Assembly: GCA_016584305.1 (NCBI GenBank)
Contig: JACEEZ010023648.1
Coordinates: 78,501-142,500, forward strand
DNA: 64,000 nucleotides
DNA from: Chionoecetes opilio
Lineage: Eukaryota > Arthropoda > Malacostraca > Decapoda > Majidae
Direction: 5' to 3'
This document shows, in pieces, positions 21,152-30,295 of this stretch. The position numbers and the translations under genes are program-made. Within the stretch, counting starts at the first letter, position 1, and each line of letters opens with the position of its first letter. A model generated the notes under the pieces. The model ran no database searches. It was not told the DNA's origin and worked only from the letters and a program-made list of their open reading frames with translations.

Positions 21152-23855
21152 AGGCAGTACGGTGCCAATAGCGCATAGGGGTAATTTTTCAAAGTCAATA
21201 TTTTTTCACGTACTTTTGTGGTATTCTGCCTTGTACTTAGAAACTGTCGTGTGCAAAGTTTCAGGCTAATCGGTTGATATTTAGAGGTGACGGATCGATC
21301 TTGAACATTTTCTCTTTTCGCCCTCAGGTCATGACCACGAGAAAGCAAACTGAAGTTGGGCTTCTTGGCCATAGTGTTCCTACTATCACAGGAGCAAAAC
21401 TTCCCAGCCGTGGAGACGTTTTACGACAATTTTTCTACGCACACAAGGAAGAGAAGAAGACGGTGCAGCAGAGTGCAGCTGAGGCTGCAAAGGAGGTCCT
21501 CGACTTCTGGACACGAGCTAGGATCCCCACCATCGCAGAAACTAGCGTGAGGAGGAAGATTACTGGACTTTTCGACGAGTGGAAGATCCTGAGCAAAAGC
21601 AAGAATAACTTGTCACGCCTGCCGTCACGCCACGCCTGCCGAAAACCAGAAGACCTTCCAAGAAAGTCTCCCAGACCTTTTGGACATCGCCCACTCCGAC
21701 GCCCTCACTCTGATGACCATTCCTGAAGACAAGGAATTCCTTCTTGCCCAGCGGGAGAAGGGGAGGTGGGGTTCGATGGCTGGTCTGGACAAGAAGCTGA
21801 AAGAATCGGTTTGCCGACGTGAAAGCTCTCTCTCACGTAGCCGTCAACAGACGCCAAAAGGAGAAGAGATGGTGGAGCTGGAGTCGTTATCGTCTGAGTC
21901 ATCAAGTCCAGCCAACGCTGCCAACACATCGACTTCTTCTTCCGACGCCGGGGTCGCTTCTCCACCAAAGCGATTGAGGACACGGGGCACGAAGTCCGTC
22001 CTATCCCCTGATCTCGTCGGAGCCCTTGACAGAACTGGGGTCAGTAGCCGCCAAGCCCTTCGAATTGTGGCGGCTACGGCAAGTAGCTTGGGCCACGATC
22101 CACAAGAGCTTGTGCTGAATCCCGAGTCCATTCGACAGGCAAGAGCGAAGTACAGGTCCACTTTGGCGAAGGACATCAAAGAGACTTTCAGTCCTCTTAC
22201 CCCTCTTACCATTCATTGGGACGGGAAGATCCTTCCTCAGGACGATGGCACTCGCGCCGAAAGACTCGCCATCCTCGTCACAGGAGAAGGAGTGGAGAAG
22301 CTCCTAGGAGTCCCGAAACTGCACTCCGGAACTGGTTTGATGCCGCCGCTACAGCTGTGTTCGAGGCTCTAGAAGACTGGGGGGTCCAGGAATGAGTCGT
22401 GGCGATGTGCTTCAACACAACCAGTGCCAACACTGGAGCCATCAATGGTGCATGCACCATCTTGCAACAGAAGATCGGCCGACCCCTCGTTTCACTTGCT
22501 TGCCGTCATCACGTCCACGAACTTGTCCTTTGAGAAGGCCTTTTCTACGTGTTTGGGGTCATCTTCTGGTCCTGAGATCACCATCTTCTCTCGCTTCAAG
22601 GACTACTGGTCTTACATCAACCAGTCGGCAATAAACCCTCACCACCAACGAAGATCTGCCGGAGACTCTGGTCTCCAAGAGGGACGATCTCATTCAAGGT
22701 TTGAAACGTCTGCTTCAGACAAAGCAGCCCCGTGACGACTATAAGGAACTCGCTGAGCTGAGCATCCTTTTCCTCGGCGGCGCTCTTCCGAAGACCTCGA
22801 TCCGTAGCCCCGAAGCGCTTCATCGAGCGCGTTGGATGGCGCGTATCATTTACGCTCTGAAGATGATCTTGTTTCGGGAGCAGCTGACTGGAGTCGTCAC
22901 ACCTCGAGAAATGTCAGCCCTCCAGCGGTTCTCATCGTTCGCAACCAAGATCTACGTCCTGCGATGGTTCGAATCGACGGTTCCATCCTACGCTCCCGCC
23001 AACGATCTTGGATTCGCTAAGGACATCCTTCAGTACCACGACGAAAGTATTCGGAAGGCCTGCTTCACCACTCTGAGCCGCCATTTCTGGTACTTGAGCG
23101 AAGATCTCATTGGCCTGTCACTGTTCGACTCACGTCTCCCTGTCTACGACAAACAAGCAATTGTACAGGCCATTCTCTACGATAAAGGAGCCGAGGAACC
23201 TGCCAAGCGAATAAACCTCCCATCATCACAAGTTCCTGCGGCAACACTGCCCTCCTTCACCACGAAAAATTCCCTCCGCCTCTTCGAAGCTCTTGATATC
23301 AAGACCGACTTCCTGTCCGCCAACCCTCGGAAGTGGCAGGAAGAGGAATCGTACGTCGAGGCCTGCCGCCGAATCGAGGGACTTCGCGTCGTCAACGACA
23401 CAGCCGAGCGAGGAGTGGCGCTCATCCAGTCCTTCAACCTCCGGCTGACCAAAGACGAGGAACAGCGCCAGTTCCTCCTCCAAGTTGTGGAGGCCCATCG
23501 CCATCAACAGCCCGGGACCTCGAAGGCTTCCCTTCCCCGGCCAAGCCGGCCACAATGAGTGGGGTGGCTCCCCATGATACCCCCCCCACCGAGGGGCTAA
23601 TACTCACCAAGAGGGGGACCAGCAGCCCTGCTGGGGAAGGGATGTCCGGCTTGTCATCTTTCAAGAGATGACATCCCCTCCTTAATAGGCCAGTGCATAA
23701 GGGTAAATAACAAAGTTGTAATCCGCCACCCCTAAATATCAACCGATTGAGGTCAAACTTTGCATACGATGGTTTCTTGCATAGATGCACCATTACACCA
23801 TAGTAGGAAGAAAAATTCAAACTTTTGATTTTTATTGGCACCCTAGTACGCAGTG
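21152..23855 (+). mobile_element. Inner transposon around the plus-strand transposase
   Basis: Inverted subterminal repeats bracket the transposase. GGTGCCAATA at 21159 matches the complement of TATTGGCACC at 23835, and GCAAAGTTTCAGGCTAATCG with GGTTGATATTTAGAGG near 21255 matches, inverted, CCTAAATATCAACCGATTG near 23731. The outermost bases and target duplication are not resolved. Just after the gene a GATGTC...GACATC hairpin lies at 23640-23675. Confidence 0.6.
21331..23558 (+). pseudogene. hAT-like DDE transposase, frameshifted and with a changed catalytic Asp
   Basis: Starts MTTRKQTEVGLLGHSV, after a possible acceptor (TTTTCGCCCTCAG) at 21316-21328. Frameshifts occur near 21620, 22330, 22390 and 22700. 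Key segments: LTIHWDGKILPQDDGTRAER (first acidic position), LAILVTGEGVEKLLGVPKL, then VVAMCFNTTSANTGAINGAC, LACRHHVHELVL, SSGPEITIFSRF, and near the end NDTAERGVALIQSFN, which carries the Glu. Relatives I remember have Asp where this copy has the Asn of MCFN, so the second catalytic Asp appears lost. The frame breaks and this change mean it is inactive. The family assignment (RNase-H-fold DDE, hAT-like) rests on these motifs. Confidence 0.75.
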
Positions 23856-24604
23856 TCCGGTTGGTTCTGTGTATTGCATCATGCACCAATATGAGTTCCA
23901 AATGACTAACGTGGTAAGCTCTTTCTGATCCAACTGTTCATCAGGCACTACATCACAGTGTCACAGCCTCTACATTGGCCTAGAACGTGTCCATCATGTC
24001 CTTCTTAGACCGAACAGGGAAATGGTCCCCCGGGGGGCCCAAGCCCGGAAAACCCCGCTCTGGCCCTGCTGCCCCACCATGCTGCCGCCCCCTCTGTCAC
24101 CTGCTCACAACTTTTTTCGGTGCTCTGGTGGGTAGGAACTCCTGAACCTCGTACGGCTTGCCCAGATCTCTGGATCTGACCCCGGACGGAAACGGGGGAA
24201 TGCCGGCTCGTGCATCTGGCCGGGTGACAGCTGATCAGTGTCGCAAGCTGGGGCTGACAATTCAGTTGGGGTGTGTCGGGGTTTTACAGGGTTTCCCCAT
24301 ACCCCCTCCCCGCCTCAGTTTAAAATTGGGACGGCGAACCTCGGTCACCCTCACTCTGATCGCCATCAGCGAGGGAGGACCTTCTGAGTGTGGAACCAGG
24401 TCCTGTCCCCCGAAAAGGGGTCACAGTTTTTTGCCCTTTTTGGGCTCGACCTATCACCTGACTGGTGAGGAGTGTGGGGCCGTCCTCTAGTCTGTGGTGA
24501 AACCTTGATTCGTAGAGAGTTTGAAGTACACCTGCAGGCAGTATTGACAGGATTTCCGGGTGTTTTTTAGTTTTTTGCCAGTCATCCATGCTTTTGGTCC
24601 CATG

Positions 24605-25300
24605 TCACAGCAATGGGGTGTGGTGAGCCCTGGAGTGGGACACCTTGCCACACTTGATCTCCGCACCGGAGGGGAGAACGCCCCGCTTTACAGCCTGGAC
24701 CAGCTGGTAGGAGACCTGCTGGTCAGTGGACATGTTGACCAGGATATACTCCGGTATCTCCATGAGATCTTCACCGCCTGGCACTCCTCTGAACTCTGCG
24801 TTGTACTGCATCTCATTCACGCTGGACAGCAGACTGCACACTGGACCCGTGAAGCCAGTGTCAGATGAAGTAGGCCCGTCGATGCTGGTGATAAGGTAGC
24901 GCAGGGGCAACTCGTTTGTGTGCAACACGCATATACTCCAGAAGAGCTTGCGTCCTAGCATCTTCTCCAAATGGGCGTGAGTACCACCCTTCCACCCCGT
25001 GTTGGCCCTAGTTGAGTCACCTTGCAGTACGATCAGTGAGTCGGTGGAGTCGTATGTCACCAGTAGATCATAGAGAGCCTGAGCCACCTTGAACGCAGAC
25101 TTCTCAGGTGGCACCGGGTCCTCTGGTACAAAGTGCCAAAGGTACCTTCCAGATGGCTCCTCTGTCACTGACACATGCTCCTCCCTGATCAACCTTGGGT
25201 GCAGTTTCCCATAGCTGCCGGGCACCATCGCCCTGGTCTTGTCCTTCCTCCCATCGTAACCCAATCCAACTATTTTGGTACCCTGGTTAGGGTATGCCAT
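24605..25300 (-). pseudogene. Second transposase-like gene, truncated
   Basis: A 231-codon minus-strand frame with segments GLGYDGRKDKTRAM, LHPRLIREEHVSV, LIVLQGDSTRANTGWKGG, LGRKLFWSICVLHTNELPLR and TGFTGPVCSLL. This pattern (GDST-x-N-x-G-x-x-GG, then LHxNELPLRxL) belongs to a family I know only as a repeated uncharacterised protein in arthropods and cnidarians; its GD and the following spacing look transposase-like. After SHSR the frame is lost, where one base shift would continue GLTTPH. The apparent start MAYPNQG overlaps the TTAGGGTA end motif at 25288, so the true start may lie elsewhere. Confidence 0.65.
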
Positions 25301-25600
25301 ATATAAAAAATTCTTTTTCTCAACTTTGGCATGCCAATTTCCTATGTAAAATGGAATTCTAAGACGATTTTATCTTATTCCATTTTTGCATTTGAGCAAT
25401 TCTTACTATGCAAAATCGCACTTTAAGCTATGTTTTGCATATAAATATACAAGTCCATTTTTGCATAGCAAGAAGTGCTAAAACCAAAAAGTTGAAGCGG
25501 ACAAACCACCCTTAAAATTCAATTTTACATAAGAAAACACCCTGCCAAATTCGAAATAATCTATATTTCACTTTTCATTGGACCTACGGCGTACCCTAAT
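25288..25600. mobile_element. 313-bp MITE-like unit forming the right end of the TIR element
   Basis: Bounded by TTAGGGTATGCC and TACGGCGTACCCTAA. Its first 150 bases copy 20979-21110 in direct orientation; the rest resembles them inverted. It could be an independent MITE of the same family that landed beside the minus-strand gene, or the true right end after a local duplication. No separate target duplication is found at 25288. Confidence 0.55.
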
Positions 25601-25860
25601 GAGCATTCATTAAATGGGGTTCGGTTCATGTCTTCAACATCTGTCATTTTAGTAAGGACTTGGAGCCAGTACCAATTTTGTGTTGCAAAGAATGATAGTA
25701 GCCCCATAAATTGTCCTATTCTTACTTTTTTTTCCATTCATATATGATCAACAACACTACCCTCCCGAGTTTCGCGATCCTCGAGTTTCGCGCAGAGTCC
25801 TAAATTCTTACCATCCCAACTTTCGCGCATTATCACCCTGAGTTTCGCGCTGCTTCGTAC

Positions 25861-25996
25861 AATTTTTTTTTTTTTTTTTTTTGTGCCTATTTGTTTATAT
25901 GTGTTTGGCAGTGACCTCCAGGGGTGGGATGGTAGGCCTGTACTCGAGGGCTGTAATGGTTGGCCCTCGCCCGTGGTGGCGCAGGCAGGATTTTTA
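25861..25996 (-). mobile_element. SINE 3' part in F4 copy 1
   Basis: A run of about 22 T is followed by GGCAGTGACCTCCAGGGGTG and TTGGCCCTCGCCCGTGGTGG, the tail half of the SINE that is complete at 33442-34139. The head is missing. The insertion point, right after CGCTGCTTCGTAC of F4, is the same as in F4 copy 2 (40083). Confidence 0.85.
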
Positions 25997-26011
25997 TAAG
26001 AGTTAATGGGC

Positions 26012-26130
26012 TGCATTAGTAGAAGCGAAATTGGATTATCTTTCCATTGATATATTTCGTTTTCTGATAAATGAATTAGCACCATGCATAAATTAGCATT
26101 AACTAAATAAATATCATCATCAATTGGGGT
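26012..26130. mobile_element. Fragment of the 18405 foldback family
   Basis: TAGAAGCGAAATTGGATTAT, TTTCCATTGATATATTTCG and ACCATGCATAAATTAGC match 18720-18830 with few changes. Only the inner part of one arm is present. Confidence 0.8.
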
Positions 26131-26390
26131 ATAAGCAAGCGCGCCACCCTCAGTACTCACTGATTGTGTAAGCAACTGGGCGAGGCTCTCTCCGACGGCC
26201 TCCGCTCCCGCACACCACAGTCACCGTTCCTCTCACGCACACAGTAGTAGCTACAGCTCATTATTATTACTACGTTTGTAGTGCTTAAGCTGTGTATTAA
26301 ACTACAGTGCGAATTGACTAGTCTTTAAGAATTGTAGACATGGGTAGAGTGATTAAATAACTTTTCAAGCTCACAAGGTAGTGGTATACA

Positions 26391-26588
26391 TCACTGGCGT
26401 AATAAGCCTGGAAGATTGCCAACGAGCAGAGTCGTGATGTCCTTCCATTTGTGCCGCGGTATGTTATATGGATCTATATTCCCTATTTCCTTACATTTTT
26501 CAATATAACGAGGAATAGATCCAGAGTCCAACATCTGGAGGACATAGTTTGACAGATGAACACCATCAATCACTTTCCCAGCCCTCAA
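26391..26588 (-). pseudogene. Fragment resembling a SWIM-domain-associated protein
   Basis: The minus frame reads AGKVIDGVHLSNYVLQML, DSGSIPRYIEKCKEI and NIDPYNIPRHKWKDITTL, then degenerates and stops. From memory this order (GKVIDGVH...L.SG.IPRY...C....DPY.I....W..I..LP) resembles the segment preceding SWIM zinc fingers in a widespread animal family. The downstream DIVNYL-type motif is not found here. It lies inside a Tigger element, so it is probably a captured or decayed fragment. The assignment is tentative. Confidence 0.4.
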
Positions 26589-26650
26589 AAAAGAGATTAG
26601 TAAGCGTGAGTGTACCGCATTTACAGGGCAGGTAATGTCCTTTGTTTACA

Positions 26651-26839
26651 TCACCGCACAGCCACTGTCGGCCAGCCTGGCCCAGCCATGTGCTCGGGGC
26701 GGACCACTCGGCCACCGCCTCTCCCAGCGGTGATCCAAAAGTGTCTTTCTGTTGGTATGTTTACATTTTTTTTGGCGTATCGTATAACTTTTAGCTTGTA
26801 TGTGATAGTATTAGTAAATCGTTTTGATGAATTCGCCAT
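26651..26839 (-). pseudogene. pogo/Tigger-type transposase N-terminal HTH remnant
   Basis: From an ATG at 26839 the frame reads ANSSKRFTNTITYKLKVIRY then AKKNVNIPTERHFWI and soon loses similarity. The pattern YKLKVIxYAxxNxNxxxxRHF is typical of the BrkDBD/CENP-B-like helix-turn-helix at the start of pogo-type transposases, which binds the TIRs. The remainder of the transposase is absent. Its position inside F4 supports F4 being a pogo/Tigger derivative. Confidence 0.6.
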
Positions 26840-26869
26840 GGGTGATAATTTCCAGGACTGAAAAGAGCT

Positions 26870-27171
26870 TAAGATACGTGTGACAGCCTAGTGGTAAATG
26901 ATACATCAACACTAGCAGACGATAGATGGCGCTGTTGGCGGCAATCGCGGCAATATGCCGCCAAAAGGGGGAATGTAAACATACCAGCGTGAGGACAGAT
27001 TACGTAGTTGATTTGAATGTCTTATGGTATTTGAAAAACTTGTAACAGGTAAGTACTGAGGTACTGAGTACTGAGGAAGTACTACAACATTCGTTTTGGA
27101 AGAACATTAGTATTTTTCAGGGTATTTTTGGGGGGAAAACTTGAGTCTTAAAAGCCGTAAAATATGGTACT
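26870..27171 (-). mobile_element. Partial F9 element inside F4
   Basis: The reverse complement starts near TACCATATTTTACGGCTT and continues through GTTACAAGTTTTTCAAATAC to TCTGTCCTCACGCTG and the GCCGCCAACAG area, parallel to 27398-27570 and 28161-28260 of the next F9 copy. The other F4 copies carry related F9 ends at 41400-41452 and 60990-61040. Confidence 0.7.
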
Positions 27172-27570
27172 ACGCCTTGCACGGGACTAAATAAGCATTT
27201 TGACAGTGTTTTCAATACCCGAGTTTTGCGATCCTCGAGTTTAGCACTATGCCTTGTGAAGAAAGCAAGTGCGAAACTTGAGAGGGTACTGTAGTTAAAT
27301 TCAAGCACTCACAATGTTGGCATTCATGTATTTTTCTATGGCCTTTGATTTATATGATAGAGCATGATTCCAGATATCCAGCACCCATGGGGGATTACCG
27401 TATTTTACGGCTTATAATACGTACTTTTTCCCCTAAAAAATACCTTGAAAAATACTCATGCGTCTTCCAAGACTAATGTTGTAGGAGGTTAGCTTAGGTA
27501 GCTATTCAATTCAGCCTCTTATATGATGTAACCTCAGTACTTACCTGTTACAAGTATTTCAAATAAACTA

Positions 27571-28160
27571 CCATATATGGCTGCATATAAGACGACTCGG
27601 TGTATAAGACGACCCCCAAAATTTCTAGTAAAAATGTAGGTTTTGGGCTATACTCGCTGTATAAGACTACCCTCCAAGGTAGACCACTCAGCTTATACAA
27701 GGTTAGGTACAAACAGCACATATGGTGGTCTTAAAATTTATGCCTTGGTGAGCACACTGAGTCCTGGGGATGTCCTGGTGCCGTCACGGGCGTGCTGGTG
27801 ACCTGTGGTGCTGTCATGGGCGTGCTGGTGACCTGTGGTGACGTCACGGGCATGCTGGTGACCTGTGGTGCCGTCACGGGCGTGCTGGTGACCTGTGGTG
27901 CCGTCACGGGCGTGCTGGTGACCTGTGGTACCGTCACGGGCGTGCTGGTGACCTGTGGTTCCGTCACAGGCATGCTGGTGACCTCGAAGTGTCGTTGTGG
28001 TCGTGGCACGAGCTTGAGCTTGACCACCACGACCAAGACAAGACGGCACGTCTCCACAGGATTTAAGGTTCACATTTTATACTGGGCGTATAAGACGACC
28101 CCCAATTTTTGTGGCTATTTTTTAAGGTTAAAAGGTCGTCTTATACGCAGCCATATACGG
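27571..28160. mobile_element. TA-target MITE F8 nested in F9
   Basis: TIRs CCATATATGGCTGCATATAA (27571) and, inverted, CCGTATATGGCTGCGTATAA, followed by GACGAC, with TA on both sides. The undisturbed F9 sequence at 26990-27040 (inverted) shows the site without the insertion, apart from a small deletion. It contains a 30-bp minisatellite. Confidence 0.85.
27770..27986. repeat. 30-bp minisatellite inside F8
   Basis: Seven units of 30 bases containing GTCACGGGCGTGCTGGTGAC and CTGTGGT. GC-rich inside an AT-rich element. The length is a multiple of three, so all frames stay open across it; the resulting ORFs on both strands are repeat artefacts. Confidence 0.95.
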
Positions 28161-28411
28161 TAATCTGTCCTCACGCTGTGATGTTTAATACTGGCGGAAG
28201 CCATTCCGCTTCGGCAGATTGGCGCCAACCATCGTCTGCTAGTGTTGATGTATCATTTACCACCGCATACCTAGAAAATCGGTAGATTTTACTACCGCCT
28301 ATCGGTAGAAAATCTTTTTTTTTTTTTTTTTTTTTTTTCTTCTTCAAAATTTCTTTCCAAAATCAGGGTGCGTCTTCCAAGATGCAGCGTCTTATAAGCC
28401 GTAAAATACGG

Positions 28412-29324
28412 TTAGGGTTCCCGATAGCTGGACTTAACGATTGCTTTAGTGGTACTCTTATAAGGATTCTATCTTTAGTTATAACCAAAGTATTGTAGGC
28501 ATTACTAATGCAAATGAAAGAAAAATAAACCAAAATATAACAAAATAAAAGGACTATACTTACTCATCTGGTGTATGTATATTCCTTGTATAGTACACAG
28601 ATGCAGGTACTCAGAAATATCCACAGAAAGACTAAGATATGCAAACTAGTTGTTTATACAAATGGCAGGGAGAACACACAATGCCGTTAGTGGTGGAAAA
28701 TGAACCTACAGGGAATCTAAGGGATGCAGTTTCACTTATACTGCTTACCTAGCGCTGATTTCAAATCTTTGTGATAAAACAAATCATAATAATGTCAGGA
28801 TAATGATAGGATAATGTCAATACACCCACGGAATTACCTAAAACTCCCTGGGACGCGTTGGGTCATTATTAGAGTAGCGCCTAAATCAAATCTTTACCCT
28901 GGTTTGTTCTCTACTATTTAGCGGAACATATATGCTTTCTTACTTTCAAATAACTGTGAGTTTATTATTCATTTTGGTACTAGAGAACAACTGGGTCACG
29001 CTGAGACCAAGCCAACCTAACCTAACTTAACAATACCTATCCTAGGCTGCAACCTAACAGTGTGGGCTTGTTGCAGTACAAATAAGCAAGGGAATGAATT
29101 CCAAGTGCCAGGAATCAATTCCATATACCTCAGTATGAGCATGTAGGCTTTTGCGATATTATCTAGTTATATTATATTTTTAACCAAAATAAATAGTTCT
29201 AAAAATATTTTTCGGGTGTGTAGAAATACAATACAGGTTGGGATACACAATGAGCTGATATATTGGCCAAAAAGACTAACTGAAGTGGTTATTTGTTTGA
29301 CAAAGGAAGCATTACCAATGACTA
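28412..29324. other. Unassigned AT-rich sequence
   Basis: No repeats shared with the rest of the window and no convincing ORF. Around 29006 is CCAACCTAACCTAACTTAAC, two TTAGG-type telomere-like words on the minus strand, too short to be a telomeric tract. Confidence 0.5.
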
Positions 29325-30022
29325 CAGTAAATTGCGGTGTACAAGTCGACCAGGCGTACAAGTCGACCTCAAGATTACGGAGTTAGGCCTATACTTGTCG
29401 TATAAGTCGGCCCCAAAAATACGGTAGGCTACTGGTAGGCCAAAGCGTAAATGTGGATAGGCTACGGTACGGTATACGGTAACCGTCGCAAAAACATAAA
29501 ACACCACACCACTTATATGAAGATATGAATCTTGATTATAGGTCTGCTTCTTGTTTTCACTTGAAAAAGTGAGCACGGGGAGGTGCTCGGAAGGCAGCCA
29601 GGCAGTTGGAGAGCAACCTTGGACTGCTCTGGAAGTGGCGCATATTGTAGTTGTCTGACTGGCCGCTTGGGTTCAAGTGGCGTTCCGTCAGTGTTTACAA
29701 TCTGTGTATCAGCTGTTGGAAACAGCCTATGGTTTTGTGTTGATATAAACTGAATTTTTATTATTATTTTATTATTTATATATTAATCTGTGTGTTTAGT
29801 ATGTTAAGTAATTTCACCGAACACAAGTTTTAGTTGGAAATATTTTTGGTAACCTGCTGGAGTTACGTTAAGTGGTGTACAGCGATTGTTAGTAGTGCTG
29901 ATCCACTTGTTTGCCACTCGGTTGTAAGGGTTCGCATTTTATCCGAGCCGTATAAGTTGACCCCTAGTTTTGGAGAGATTTTTTCAGGCTCAAAGAGTCG
30001 ACTTGTACGCCGCCATTTACGG
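29325..30022. mobile_element. TA-target MITE F10 (698 bp)
   Basis: TIRs CAGTAAATTGCGGTGTACAA (29325) and, inverted, CCGTAAATGGCGGCGTACAA, each followed by GTCGAC and flanked by TA. A second GTACAAGTCGACC-type word follows on the left arm (29355), and ATAAGTCGGCC/ATAAGTTGACC on both arms. No coding sequence is seen. Confidence 0.82.
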
Positions 30023-30295
30023 TATTTATTTGGTAATCTAAGTTTGTTAGATTATATAACATTTGGTTTAGGCTCTTTTAGGTTAGGTTAGGTCAGGACT
30101 GTTTCTGAGAAAGTTGCATTAGCAAGTGAGCATTTAGTCTTGGACAAACAAATGCCAATACTAATGTTGTGCTGATAATAATAGCTGATAGCTATTATTG
30201 CTGTGCCATTAATAATGCAATACTAAGGGCAGTTAAAAAGTCTATCAACCACAAATGCAGAAATGTTCAAAACATTTCTGCCTTGTGGGTACAAA

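Larger units (their letters stand above)
20979..25600. mobile_element. 4.6 kb TIR element carrying two transposase-like genes
   Basis: Ends are TTAGGGTACGCCGTA and its exact complement, flanked by TGAGCAAT (20971-20978) and TGAGCATT (25601-25608), an 8-bp duplication with one mismatch. The first 130 bases recur directly at 25288-25440. Inside are a plus-strand transposase pseudogene (21331-23558) bounded by its own inverted repeats (about 21152 and 23855), and a minus-strand transposase-like gene (24605-25300). Either this is one element with two genes, or it is an outer element with another transposon nested in it plus an end duplication; the inner inverted repeats favour nesting. Confidence 0.7.
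25755..27291. mobile_element. Tigger-type element F4, copy 1 (mosaic)
   Basis: The left end CACTACCCTCCCGAGTTTCG and right end (inverted) CAGTACCCTCTCAAGTTTCG match F4 copies at 39983 and 60863. TA follows the right end. It contains a SINE tail (25861-25996), a foldback fragment (26012-26130), two minus-strand coding remnants (26391-26839) and a piece of element F9 (26870-27171). The HTH remnant at 26651-26839 supports the pogo/Tigger assignment. Confidence 0.8.
27398..28411. mobile_element. TA-target element F9, copy 1
   Basis: TIRs CCGTATTTTACGGCTTATAA and its complement at 28392-28411; TTA or TA flanks both ends. It is interrupted by F8 (27571-28160). The fold ACCGATTTTC...GAAAATC and a T-run (28315-28338) lie near the right end. 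There is no coding sequence. The superfamily is inferred from the TA target only. Confidence 0.8.

Noticed and set aside
27731..28163. Open frames on both strands with VTCGAVTGVL or HARDGTTGHQ repeats
   Set aside because: The 30-bp minisatellite length is divisible by three, so frames stay open by construction. The 31469-31762 frames over the 27-bp repeat are rejected for the same reason.
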